DNA of 64,000 nucleotides from Ectocarpus siliculosus (GCA_000310025.1 FN649734.1:1751749-1815748); one strand, 5' to 3'; positions 35,425 to 46,845 are shown, counted from the first letter of the stretch. The notes: generated by a model from the sequence alone, not told the origin. Numbers and translations: made by a program.

Positions 35425-35574
35425 CAAAAGCACGGGGATAAGTATATACCTCCCAAGCACGAGAAATGGCGCAAGAAGGGCATTCGGCTCACTGCCGGGA
35501 TACTGATCACCTACCCGGACGTGGTGGGTGCATGCCTCGACTGCCCGTACGTTTGCGAAGTCATGCACACCTGA
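35425..35574 (+). CDS. Possible exon right of the MULE, unrecognised
   Basis: After a good acceptor (TGGTCTCTTCAG) the frame reads QKHGDKYIPPKHEKWRKKG and on to TGA at 35574; a GTGGGT donor after PDV is an alternative end. Basic, protein-like composition. It could continue the ORF interrupted at 27267 or be part of the gene at 36.8 kb. Confidence 0.4.
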   Translation, partial: QKHGDKYIPPKHEKWRKKGIRLTAGILITYPDVVGACLDCPYVCEVMHT

Positions 35575-36781
35575 CGGGTGTTGGCACTCGTAGTCTGGTG
35601 TGTTTCGACGCATTCCGCCGCGCCCGCGCACCACAGAATATCGTGCTACCTTTCTATAGGATGTTGTTGCTCTAGGCCTCTAAAATATTGTGGGAAGGTT
35701 CCTTTTCCCTTCTCTGCGTCGCTTCCAAAAAGGCGTGGATGGCGGCACCATGCAGCGTTATTGGCGCGTCCTCTGTATGTATGTAGTTCGAGGTCGGCTA
35801 CAACAACACGTAGCACTTCGACAGCCCTTGGACACCCGCTTGTGGCTGCCTGCGCTAAACCGGACGTACAGGTGTCAGCACCTGGACGTGGAAACCGCTA
35901 GCTGCTGTCTTGTGCGTCCATTCCTGCTGCTCCTCGTCGACTCCTTGATTATTTTCGGCACATGGACTGCTCACGTCCCGTCGTGTCCCCGCGTCCGTCG
36001 AATTTTGTTTGGTTGCAACACAGCTTAGGGTTGGAATGAGACCCTGGATACGGGGGTTCGTGACAGAAGTGCGGTCGGAGGAGGATCGCGATCCCAACCT
36101 CTTGCCCTTCAGTGTCAACAAAATGCAGATGTGAGTGATGAGGTAGCCGGTGGGCACGAACGAATGCCTTCAATTGGCGCAGGGTCAAATCGCCCGTTTG
36201 AATCGGCCGACATTGCGTTGATTTGTTGTATTTTGGGCGGCGCATGGCTACATTCTGGTTGCCGCTTGGCGTACATGTGTTCGTTCGAAGGGCAGCCTCA
36301 AAGCACGATTCAAGGATAGGAGACATATGATACCTATGCTCCCGACGCTATCGCATCACCTCCCTGTACAAGTTCCCCGCATGGCTTACCGAACACATAA
36401 CAGGGGGCTATGCAGCGTTGTACAAAACGGAATGACGGAAAGACGCTGCTCACACTGTAGTCATCCGAAAATATCATGCCGATTTCCCCGCCCGCCCGTT
36501 CGTTCTTGCGCCTTGCTACGAAAGGCCCGACTGCGAATACCCTATCTTTCGGATGGCCATCGTGAAGGGCATCTTAACGAAAGGTGAACATCTCGCCTGC
36601 TGACCGGTGTCTTACGTAGGTGAATGGTGCCTGGGGTTGGTGTCAGTCACGTGGTTTAATCCGCTGGTGGTAGCCCCGATAGGAGGAATGCTGCGTCAAG
36701 CATACCCTATTTGCTATTTGTGGTGTTCGATGTTCACATCTTTGCACAACATCCTTTCGCCGTGCGTCTGCTCCCCCAAAG
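35575..36781. other. No gene seen
   Basis: Non-coding or intronic. Overlapping open frames on both strands lack motifs and splice partners. Confidence 0.35.
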
Positions 36782-39700
36782 AGGAAAGGGGCAACTACCC
36801 GGAGTGTTTCGAGTTCGTCCCGGGTCGTATCCCGGATGGCTCGTACGTTCCAGGCTGCGACCAGCTCGAGAAATTGGTGGGCGACTTCGCAAAGAGTATT
36901 CATGACAAAGGCGCTGGAGCACAGCTGGTGAGTGAAAAGCATGAAGCATGATAATCGGAGTACATGTGTAGACCATATTTGACCTGTGTTTACTTCGAGA
37001 ATGTGACAAAGTGCCTGCCAGCTCTGGCAGTTTCCAGCCGCACCACAAGGTGTGGTTCGCGTGCAGCTCTCTCTCCTTCCCGCCTCTCGTGCATTTTGGG
37101 TTCCGATTCTCGGCTTCACGGGGTAAGCTAATTCCACTGGTATGTGAAGTAGGGAAAGGCGACATCACGTTCAAAACTTTCCCGGGGTGTGACCTCCACG
37201 TGCCCATGTTTGTAGGCCATTCGTACGACTAGTCAGGGTTGGCGGTAGGGCAGGTCGACAGAGTGCTCTTCTTTTCGCATTTCAAGGCCAATGCTTGCTA
37301 GACTTTGAGCGTTAGGGCTCGCCTCTCCGGGTCCTCTCGGTGTGGTCGCGCTTACTATGACCTTCGGCGTAACCCATACGATCACCCATTGCTGTGCAAC
37401 ATTCATACGACAGAATGCCTAAACTGGAGAGAACGCTGCGCGTTACACCCGCCCTCACCCCCCTGTGCCCATTTGCTCTTGTGCAGCGTGACGACGTGGT
37501 TCGTGCTGCAGGCAAGAGGAGAGCGACGTCGGCTCTCCGGTCTACCACCAGTTTGACCGGCACCACTGCTGCTGCGTTTCCAGACTGGGCGGTGTTGGAC
37601 GTGGCCAACGAGCCAGATGGAGGTGTGGACGATAGGTTCTTCCAAGCACCCATCCTTCGAGATTATAGCTACGACAGCGACGACGAAAAAGAACTAGAGG
37701 TGGTCCCCTCAACCGCGGCCCCGGCGCCTAAGAGGCCAACGAGGTCGGCAGTTGCCGAGAAGCGCGGCGGCACACCGGGGCTTCCGGGGGCCGCGAAGCC
37801 GACCGCGCCGGGTGCTACCAAGACGGGCAAGAAGAGAGCGGCAGCGCCGGGGGCCTCGAGGCCGAAGCGCCGCGCCACAAAAGGCGCGGCGGCATCGACA
37901 GCGACAGCAGGCGACCTGGAACTGACGCAAGATGACGGCGGCGTCACTGCCGTGGCGGGCGCCGCGCCGGGTGCTATCAAGAAGGCCAACAAGAGAGCGG
38001 CAGCGCCGGGGGCCGCGAGGCCGAAGCGCGGCGTCACAAAAGGCGCGGTGGCATCGACAGCGACGGCAGGCAACGTGGACCTGACGCAAGTTGACGGCGG
38101 CATCACCGCCGTGGCGGGTGCGGCGCCGAGTGCCAACAAGGGCGAGAAGACGGCACCGTCTACAGCAGCAGACACATCGGAGGTGACGGCGGGGGCGTCC
38201 TCTGCGGCAGTTGGAGTTGCTGTCGCTGCCGCTGTGATGGCGGTGATGGCGGCGGGCGGGGGAGAAGCAGCCGCCACCGTGGCCGCGACTGCTTCTGGGA
38301 AAGCAGCGGCTGCCATGCCTCCGGCGACGGCGGAGGGAGGGGGGGGGGCTGCGGCAGCGGGAGAGGGCCGTGCGAAGACGCCCCCGAAAAGCAAGAAAGG
38401 CCAAGACCACGCCGTCATAGCCGCGAGAATCAAGGAGGACAAGAAGAAAAAAGCCGAGATAGCAGCCACCGCACGCCAGATGTCGGACGCCTCGAAGGCA
38501 GCGTGGAGGGCGTCTATGGCGGCACTCGAGAAGCAACAGAACGCTAGGAGCGAGCGGAAAGCGATCAAGGAGCACGCCGCCAACTCTGCCGCCTCCGCTG
38601 CTATTCAGGTGCGACCCCCCTCACACTCACATGTTTTTTTGTAGCAGCCGTGTGTTTCTTGTCTGGCCGTGCTTGGATGGGTTGTGGTTCCTGTCTGGCC
38701 GTGCTTGGATGGGTTGCGTGTGGCACGTTGTGGTTCCGCGTCAAACCTACTCGTCCTTTCCACCATTCTGTCCTCTCCCAGTATTTTTCGCAAGGTTCCT
38801 TGTTGCCCGTCCTTCCAGGCGCCGACATGTAGTAATGTAATACTCCGTATCATTTTTGTTTCGTCGGTTGGTCGCTTCCAGCAAGCGAATGAATTCCACG
38901 AGGCACGAGAGGGAAGACGGAACGGAAGAACGTTGCAGCGGGAAGCACCGGCACTGAGACCCCGATTTATGGGAACAAAATCTTGTCGATAAATCTTGAT
39001 CTTGGCCAAGATCTGTCAGTTTCACGATTTATGGGAACAAAATCTTCCGATAGATCTTGGCCAAGATTTCTCGAGGCCCGAAATCTGCCCTTTCGAACAA
39101 ATCTTGACCCAAGATTTGTCAAGTCGAGCCTTCCGACAAATCTTGAGGCGGCGTAACAAATCTTGCCTCAGTGCGGCGCGATCACCGAAGGTCAGTCAAC
39201 CTAATCGTCCATAACGCCATGAAATCTGCACGTGGCACACTCGCAAGGGTCTCTAACGCACGCTGGCGTCACTGTGTCGGCGCCACGGGCGCCGACAGCG
39301 AACGAAAACAACCAAGGCGCGCGAAAAAAATTCGTATTTGCCCTGACTCGTTCCACGTGCGTCATCACCAATCTGTGGAGGGACCGTTCAAAGAGTACAT
39401 ATTTTGAAGTAGAAAAATAGAGCAGGAGGAACGTTTTGCCAACACTGCTCTGTCGTGTGCGACGCTTCTATCTCTTCATCGAATCACCCCACACCCAATC
39501 CGTTTGCACCCGAGCCAAATCCGTGGGTGCAGATGACAGCGCCGGAGGTTTGACCTCGGTACGCCTGCTACATCATGAGATACGTGCATGGGTGTCATCG
39601 GCCTCGGGTTGATGCACTTTCTTGTCAGTTGGACAGCAATGGAACAGTTTTGTTTCTCCGCTTGACATGAGCTCGTGGGCAACGGATTCAATTTTGCACC

Positions 39701-42700
39701 CCAGGTAGACGCCCATGGCTAGTATCCACCCACAGTGTTGAGGCAATACAGCTGGGGGAGGGATGCCCCTTCTACAACTGCGTCATGCTCCCTTTTCGCC
39801 ACACCTTGGCATTTTCTGTGGACCAAGTGGCCGTTGTGCCTTTTTCAACTTCAAGCAGAAGAGAGGAACAACACGCCGCATTTTCAACATTCAAGATATT
39901 TCCCCCATAAATCGCGATACTGCAAATCTTCGCGGAGATATATTGTGAGCAAATCTTGGGTCAAAATGCCAAGATATAATTGCAAGATTATGTTTCCATA
40001 AGGAAGGGTCTGAGGCCACGGCGCGGGCTTCGACGGCGAGTGGGTCAGGGATCGAGGGCGTGCCGGATCACGAGGTGGGTTCCCCGCAGTGTTTCCCCTC
40101 GTTTGTTTTGGTCGACAGACACTAGGGTCAAACTTTGTGCAGCTCTCCTTCGTGCTCGTTGTGGAGCTGCGTCTACTTTGGGTGTGCGCATTAATGGAAA
40201 TGCTAACTACGCCCCCACACGTCATTCTCCATTCTCGCTTCCGCGAAAGATGTACCATCTTCCGCAATACTTCCACGCTCCATGTGTACCATCATCATGC
40301 ACGCATTATTCTAATCTACAGTACGCGACAAATGTCCCACTTTTATCGTCGGCGCTTGTCCCATTTTCATGCACGGGTGCAGAGGATCTTGAGCTTTTCA
40401 AAATAGAGAAATTGCTGTTGCGAAAGCGTATCGAAGAGAAAAGTAGCATGGCCTCGCAAATATATATTGCGTATGTTCGGGCCGACGTACCCCCCTGGTT
40501 CACTTGATTGAAAAATATTTGCACGCTGTGCGCGACGCTGCTCTGTCGCAGCTTGCCGAAATTCGTTTGCTCCAGGCCCGACTCAAGGCGGCCGAGCACG
40601 CGGCCGAGATCAGTCGACTAGAGCGCGCAGTAGCCGGCGGTGTTGATGGCCTCTCTGCCAACGGCAATGACGACCACGCCGCCTCCGCGGGGGAGCCGTC
40701 GGCTGGAGACGCCCAGGGTGCAAGCGGTGAGAGACTAGGTCTTCAATATAGATGGGCCGCAATCCTCGGTTCCCTAGAACACTGCGCTACGCTTATCATT
40801 ACATGGTGGTTCGTTTGTTCGCCTTGTGATATGAGCAGTATCCAGATCCACCGCGTTTGTTTGTTTTCTTAGTCATTGGGAAACCTCGCTTTGGGCACCG
40901 GCGTCGGTGCGGCCCCCGGCCCTGCATGTGCTCCCGCCATGTTTGGTCCACCGATTGTAACAGCCGTCCCTTTTGATGGGTGTCGTTTGTTTGGTTGCGT
41001 GGGAGTGTTAGGGTCGGTACGTGTCGAACCTTTACCTTTACATGTTTTCGTGCGGTCAGGCGTTGACTTTGCGTCGGAAAAACAGCTATAGTCATGACAC
41101 CAGACACCTTAAATCACTTGACCAGACCACATTTCCCACTGCTTGCGATTGCCCTTCTTGTCGGCTTTGAGACCTTTATAATTGTATTAATATTCATAAC
41201 AATAGACTTATGCGCCAATCCTTGCCTCTATATTGTCCTCCAACTTGCATTGATTCTCCAACTTGCAGGGGCAGACGCCAATATGGGGGAGGAGTGCCGC
41301 GGCGAGGGCGGCGGCGGCGGCGACGACGACGACGACGACGACCCCCCACTGCGCAAGTTCGCCTCCAGTGTGTCCGCGTTGAGGAAAGACGGCGGCAGTA
41401 GGATGACCTACGGCAAGGTGTCGATCGAGAGCATGCGGTGCTGGAAGGAGTGCTACGACGATCTTCAAGGAACCCGCACTGCTGGTCGTGCCCAGCTCAC
41501 CGCGATTATGGACGGCTCTACGTCGAGGAAGAAGGGGGCAGATGGTCAGAAGGTCACGACGAAGATTACTGCCCCGTTGGTTCCCGGCTGCACCATGTCG
41601 ACCGCCGGAAGGTGAGCAACGGGTTGGGCGAATATGTTGTTGGGATGTAACCTTGTGGTAGGTGTATCCCTGGATGTGGCAAGCACTGTGTAGAGACAGT
41701 GTGCAAAGGCTCACAGTGACTGTTAAGTACACTTGTTGAAAGACCAGATTGATGGTTGAAAGTGGCGCTTAGTTGGCCAAAAGGTAAGGAAAGAGGAAAG
41801 AGAGAGGAGTGATCGAGTGGGGGCGAGCACCACGGGGGGCGAGCGTCCAAGCTATCACGGAAAGATACACACACACGGGACATTGCAATATCCCGGTCAC
41901 GCTAGCAGGCGGTTAATCCGACCTCTAGGAACAACGCAAGAATATTCTAACGGACAATGGTCTCTCCCAAATGGTCCGATAATTCTCCTGAGGTGAATAC
42001 CTACGTGCTGTGTTTACTGTAGTACAAATACTTATGACTGACATTGAATTACCAACATATGTAACGTACAGACAACTGCTTTGTTTCAGAGCCCCCAGTC
42101 TACTACCCTTCTCCATCAAACATTAATGAAGCCTTTTGGCAATACTCCCCCCCCCTCGGTCTAACGACTACGGCATGCACGACTATGAGTACACCCCCCC
42201 CCCCCCCCCGAACACGACCCTAAGGCCCCGACATCGGGAACAACAGCAGTGGGCCCAATAGCTCACACCCCCACCTTCGANNNNNNNNNNNNNNNNNNNN
42301 NNNNNNNNNNNNNNNNNNNNNNNNNNNNNNNNNNNNNNNNNNNNNNNNNNNNNNNNNNNNNNNNNNNNNNNNNNNNNNNNTTTTTTTTAAGGCCCCCCTT
42401 TTTATTCCCTTTTCCCAAAAAACTTTAATTAACCTTTTGGAAATATCCCCCCCCCCTTGGTTTAAAGGATTCGGGCGTCCTAGTGAATGAAAACCCCCCC
42501 CCCCCCCCCCCCCTCGCGAACAACTGAACTGCTTTGATCAGGTGGCTCACAATCCTCTCGGCGATCAATGTTTGCCACAAGAAATGCTGCTGTACGAAGG
42601 ATTCCACGATCGAGAACGCTCTACTGAAGCATCCCATCCCCAACGCCCAGAAGCCCCCCCCCCCTCCCCTGCAAGTGTAAGACGGGCGGCGCCAAGAAGC

Positions 42701-42720
42701 GGAAGACGGGCAAGAGTTAG
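36782..42720 (+). CDS. Unrecognised multi-exon gene, Ala/Lys-rich with coiled coils, interrupted by an insertion
   Basis: Supported exons: 36782-36927 (ERGNYPECFEFVPGRIPDG), 37487-38608 (374 codons; in phase with the previous one), 38882 to about 38960 (QQANEFHEAREGRRNGR), 40383 to about 40475 (EDLELFKIEKLLLRKRIEEK), about 40545-40726 (LAEIRLLQARLKAAEHAAEI), 41278-41617 (Asp-rich start, then RMTYGKVSIESMRCWKECYD) and a last one near 42530-42720 (CHKKCCCTKDSTIENALL, then after a poly-C run KCKTGGAKKRKTGKS and TAG). The large exon begins RDDVVRAAGKRRATS, has an acidic patch (YDSDDEKELEVV), a 53-residue tandem duplication, an Ala-rich segment and a charged helix (KKKKAEIAATARQ). The Lys/Arg content and acidic tracts suggest a nuclear protein; no family is recognised. 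The sixth junction and the joins across 38960-40383 are uncertain. Confidence 0.5.
37826..38143 (+). repeat. 159-base tandem duplication in coding sequence
   Basis: Two consecutive in-frame copies of a 159-base unit starting AAGAGAGCGGCAGCGCCG (37832 and 37991) encode a repeated 53-residue segment, about 85% alike. Confidence 0.85.
38967..40001. mobile_element. Non-autonomous DNA element with AAATCTTG subterminal repeats
   Basis: Left end TTATGGGAACAAAATCTTG (38967) is mirrored by the right end CAAGATTATGTTTCCATAA (39983-40001), 17 of 19 positions matching. Both subterminal zones (38967-39165 and 39885-40001) are packed with AAATCTTG words, several forming palindromes such as ATCTTGGCCAAGAT. 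A 60-base unit with CGATTTATGGGAACAAAATC occurs twice at the left end. The middle is non-coding. No target duplication is obvious. It sits at the end of an exon of the unrecognised gene, whose frame runs into it and stops at 38992. Confidence 0.75.
42158..42200 (+). repeat. Terminal fragment of dispersed repeat R3
   Basis: GGTCTAACGACTACGGCATG and the following CACGACTATGAGTACA plus a poly-C run match the ends of the copies at 32.9 kb and 50.1 kb. Confidence 0.7.
42281..42380. other. Assembly gap (100 N) with low-quality flank
   Basis: The sequence to the right (42381-42510) looks like a noisy, homopolymer-expanded version of 42121-42230 (TTTTGGAAATATCCCCCC against TTTTGGCAATACTCCCCC, then GGTTTAAAGGATTCGGGC against GGTCTAACGACTACGGCA), as in poor read ends. 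Confidence 0.85.
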
Positions 42721-44834
42721 TTTTTTTTTTGTTTGCCCTTTAGCCGAAGCCTAGCGATATCGTCGGCATATTCGTTGTGACTTGGAGAATTGTAGCGGCA
42801 TGTTCGTGTTGTAGGCTGGCCTCCTTTAGATTCGGCGCCAATCAACGGCGCGGGAGGGGGGCGGAAGGAAACAGCGAGGGAAGAGAGCTAACGAGAAGAG
42901 GCCGACCGTGTCCCACGGCATGTTGCGGATTGAAGCTGACTAGTATTTTTATTTTGTTATTTTCTCTCCCCCCCCCCCCCCCCCTTGCCGTTCGCGTTTA
43001 GACTGTCTTCGTGGATATTCTGGCCGCTGTGCGAGTTGGTGTTCTGGTCTTTTGTTTTATTTTATTTTGTTTTATTTTTTAGACATTTTAATTTGCTTTG
43101 ATTTTACCTCACATACATAGCGTGTAGAGGGGAGCGGAGGGCTAAAAAAATATTTTTGCTTCTGATGGTATTTTTCTCTTGTATTTTACCGCTCTGCTGA
43201 CCCTTGGGGTCCATTTCATTTTGGTATGCCTTTTCTAGGTATGTTAACCTGTGACCACGGAAATTGACCGAGTCAAGTGTTGGATTAGTACGGAGAGATT
43301 CAGACATAAAGAGGTCCCGGATAGAGAGACCGGGATGTTTTTTTTTTATGTGAAGAAAACAACAACAACAACATTCGTGTTGACTTGGAGGTTTTTGGTA
43401 GCAGCGTGTGATGCGCATTCGCGATGAGAATATCACGTGAGGCTTAGGAGATCTAAGGGCTCAGTGGTTGGGCTTTCGTGGTGATGTCTTGTGCGGGTGT
43501 GTGGGGAACAGGTGCTACATCTTCGATTGTGCCCAAATCGTTGCGAGCTTGCTTTTATGTGCAACAGCAGGGGGGCGGGCTGTTTGCATATTTTTGTTTT
43601 TTTATTTGATTCTTCACCAACGGCAGAAACTTCTCCAACGGTAGAAACACGGGCGTCGTGTAGGCGAGTGCGCTCCCTATCGTTTAGTGGATGTCGGATA
43701 GTTTATTTGGAGGAAAGATCCGACGTGTCGCAGTGACTGTACTCGTGGTTGGTGCCCTTATATTGAGAGGTTTGTGTTGCTTGTATTTTGGGACATTGAA
43801 AGAACACCGTGTGTCATGCGATCTGCGGTTAAAGTCAGTGAGGCTCAGAATGGAGGTGCATGAGATCATTGACTGGCTGTCGCAGATTGTGTGTTATCAT
43901 TATGTTCACAAGCAAGGGCGGTTTCTTTTGTGTTGGCGTACTGCATACAAGTATCATATGCCATGCCCCTTGTAGCAGTACAATCTTTTCATGTTTTGCG
44001 TTGACAAGGTGTTGAATTGCCTTAGGATAACGGCAGATGTCTGCACTGTATATTGTCTGTTCCCGTTTTCTAGTGGCTTTATCTAAATCCCACGGAGCGG
44101 GGGGGGCGATGGAATGAGAATTATTGATGCAAATGCAACGACAGTTGCAAGCGTCATTTTTGTGTTGGGTTTTTGGACGTTATTCTGTCTTTGCAGTCCT
44201 GGGTATTTCTGGATGTTGTATTGAAGGAAGGATTTGGTATGTGCTGATTAGTAATTGGTTGGGGCCTATGTGCTTTCCGAATAATGATTATGTGCTGACC
44301 AAGAGGTTGAAAGGTACGGTGTTGTTTGAGGTTGTTGATTCTGATTTGATCACGCGTTTCCGGTATTGTTTGTTGTTCTGCAAGACGCAATGCTGATGTA
44401 ATGTTGAATCTTGTTGGATAGTTTTCCAAGAATATTTCTGGTTTTTTGACGGATTGAGTTTTCTCAAGGGGGTAAGGTAAGTAGGCTCTTGGCGTATGAG
44501 GTATATCTTTGATAGTATATTTTTGTATGTTTCAAGTTGCCGTTCCTGGAACGGTACATGCATGTAATTCGCTTGGACGACAGTACCTTTATCCAAGCAG
44601 GGGGCTGTTTGTGGTACTTGGGTGAAGATACTGGTCTGGATGGATTTCGGGGATACGCAGTTGGGGTAGTGGTATGACCATCTGGTGTTGCGGAGACCCT
44701 TTCACCCTCGCAGAGACCACAACAAAATAACACAAGAGCAAAAATAAATTCAAGGGGCCCCTTCGGAGATTGTCGGCAGCGTGCTAAGCATTAGCCCTAG
44801 CGCCAGCCCACAAGCAAAACTTTCATCAAAGGAC
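42721..44834. other. AT-richer non-coding stretch with a dispersed repeat
   Basis: No gene is supported. It contains long C and T runs, a (TTTTA)-rich stretch near 43050 and, at 43190-43390, a minus-strand copy of dispersed repeat R1. Open frames near 43.7 and 44.2 kb are AT-driven. Confidence 0.4.
43190..43390 (-). repeat. Dispersed repeat R1, copy 1
   Basis: Read on the minus strand it has (GTT)n, TTCACATAAAA, TCTCTCTA, a GTACTAATCCAACACTTGAC block, GTGGTCACAGGTTAACATACC and an AAGGCATACC motif, in the same order as 45717-45930 and 59125-59290. Confidence 0.7.
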
Positions 44835-45425
44835 ACGCAGTCAACCCTATGTTCATATGACGTCACTTGCGTAAAGGTGGCGAAAGTCACGCACGTGATA
44901 TGTACCGTGCACTGACCATGCACTTTAATGAAAGCGACGAAATCGTTCGTCACTTGCCTTCACTTTCGTAAAAGTGACGAAAGTCACGCACGTGATAGGT
45001 ACCGTGCACTGATCATGCACTTTAATGAAAGTGAAGAAATTGTTCGTCACTTGTCTTCACTTTCGTACATGTGACGAAAGTCACGCACGTGATAGTATCG
45101 TAGACTAGTTCTTCACTTTTATAAAAGTGACGTGCAAGTCACTTTCATAAAGTATCATTCACTTTCATGCCGTGAAATGACTCTCGTAATAGTGATTTGA
45201 CTGTTGTAGGAGTGTCTGTGAAAGTGCGTGTGGCTTTCACTTTCATTGTGGGAGGGAGTGACGTTTACAACAGTCAATATCACTTTTGTAAAAGTGACTA
45301 TCACTTTTATACCATCTTATGAAAGTGATGGTGGCTGTTATAAGAGTGCTCCTCACTTTCATACGAGTGCTCCTCACCATTGTAAGAGTGACAGTTCACT
45401 GTTATAACAGTGAATCCATTTACAC
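44835..45425. repeat. TTATAA/TCATGA palindrome array, copy 2, with 97-base tandem unit
   Basis: Dense AAAGTGA/TCACTTT words, many perfectly palindromic (TCACTTTTATAAAAGTGA, TCACTGTTATAACAGTGA). The left half (44860-45100) is also a tandem repeat with period 97: AAAGTCACGCACGTGATA recurs at 44884, 44981 and 45078. Same family as the arrays at 19.8 and 21.2 kb. Confidence 0.92.
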
Positions 45426-45716
45426 GATAATGTGGGAACCCGAAACTTTCTAACCTCAAAATCTGTTTCCTTATCTCAGCAAATTTGGAGCCCCAGTCCG
45501 AAACTAAAACTGTGCAATGGAGGAAGAATCTCGCAAAACTTCGAGGTTGGTGATGTGGTTCCTCTGACGATGAAGATGGTGGGGGCAGGCCAGTAGAGTC
45601 GTGCATCACATCTTCGATGGCAGAGGCCGAAGTTCGCAGTAGCCTAGAACGGAGAGGTACCAAGAAAAAGTCGCCGCAAATGCACCCTGTCCAGATTCTA
45701 TATCCGGGCGGGTGCC

Positions 45717-45930
45717 TGTTGTTGTTGTTGTTGTTGTTGTTGTCTTCACATTAAAAACCGATCCGATCTCTCTCTACCCAGTACCTTCGTATGTCCGTAC
45801 TGATCCAACACTCGACGCGGTCGATTCCCGTGGTCACAGGTTAACTTACCCCAAAAAGGCACACTCAAATAAACTGGCCCCGAGGGGTCCGCAAGTCAAT
45901 AGAAATCAACGACAGATAGATAGCCTGTAC
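45717..45930 (+). repeat. Dispersed repeat R1, copy 2, led by a (TTG)n run
   Basis: Begins with about eight TTG units, then CTTCACATTAAAA, CTCTCTACCCAGTACCTTCG, GGTCACAGGTTAACTTACCC. It resembles 43190-43390 (reverse) and 59125-59290; the first part also matches 48545-48630. Confidence 0.75.
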
Positions 45931-46125
45931 AGATAGGGCGGGTGAATCGGCTGGTGCGGTATTTATTTCCGGCATGAATTATTTCTGACCTCGAATACAT
46001 TCTGATGGTCAAGCGTTTGTAGAAGTACAATATCTTCATCAAACCATTGCTTCACGGCACGTGTGCCGTGTCACACAGAAAGGTTCCTCTCCCTGAGCCA
46101 CCCCCGACCCGCCCTTCCTGTGTAC

Positions 46126-46200
46126 CTTGACGCCGGGATTCGAACCCCTGACCCTTGTTGAATTCCGTACTGATTCCGACCACTATTTAACCGCGCTTCT
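46126..46200 (-). other. tRNA-like relic (B-box)
   Basis: Minus strand carries GGTTCGAATCCCGGCG about 50 bases after an A-box-like AATAGTGGTCGG. The T-stem pairs only partly and the acceptor stem not at all, so it is probably a tRNA pseudogene or SINE head. Confidence 0.35.
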
Positions 46201-46624
46201 CCGACGGTCGCTGGCCGCGCACAAACAGCTACTGCAAGCGCACAGAAGCTTGTGCAGCTCGTGGAACCTTGGTGTGCTTTGATCTCCCTGTACGCACTGC
46301 TGCTACAGTACAAACCAAAAGGTGTTGTGCTTCTTCGGCTCCTGTAAATTAAATTGTTGTTCCGGGAGGTTGTCAGAGATTTTGTTTTCACCTCTTGTGT
46401 CTAATAATGTTTATCTTCACTACACGTGCGAAGCAGCTTGTTGGTGTGTGCCTTTTTTGCTCTTCCGCCACGTGACAGAATCGGAGGCCTCAACAACCTG
46501 CAGCACGTTTTGGAAATGGGGCTATGACCTACAGATCCTATGATACAGCAGTAGTAAAGCTATTCCTACATACTATGGGCCTACAGAGTTTAGAGACAGA
46601 CCTGTAGTCTACGGCTGGCTGCAT

Positions 46625-46845
46625 TACCGTCTACTACACAACAGACACCCTCGAGCGATTTTCAAAGCTCGATTACGCCACGACGAAGAGGATGCATATA
46701 TAAATGAAACGACGTATTTTCAGAAAGCTCTCGACGAGACGGTTTCAACGCCGCCCTTTTCGGCACCCCCTCTCTTTCTGCTGTTTCAGAAATTGAGCTT
46801 TGAAAACCCGTCCAGGGGGTGTGTTATCTCGTGTCATATACGGTA
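46625..46845. mobile_element. MITE, copy 2 (221 bases)
   Basis: Same family as 27508-27725. Ends TACCGTCTACTACACAAC and GTGTCATATACGGTA, inner arms GATTTTCAAAGCTCGA and GAGCTTTGAAAACCCG. The left arm is more diverged than the right. Confidence 0.8.

Larger units (their letters stand above)
45426..46624. other. Non-coding stretch with R1 copy and tRNA-like relic
   Basis: A minus-strand frame at 45425-45665 (contains FFLHCTVLVSDWGSKFAEIR) looks protein-like and abuts the palindrome array, but no partner exon was seen. R1 copy 2 and a tRNA-like relic follow. Confidence 0.35.

Noticed and set aside
37669-38583. Long minus-strand ORFs (304 and 288 codons)
   Set aside because: Antisense shadows of the Ala-rich exon 37487-38608, whose frame and splice sites are better supported.
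43684-44596. Several AT-rich ORFs that might suggest organellar insertion
   Set aside because: No organellar gene or motif is recognisable and frames are open on both strands because of composition.
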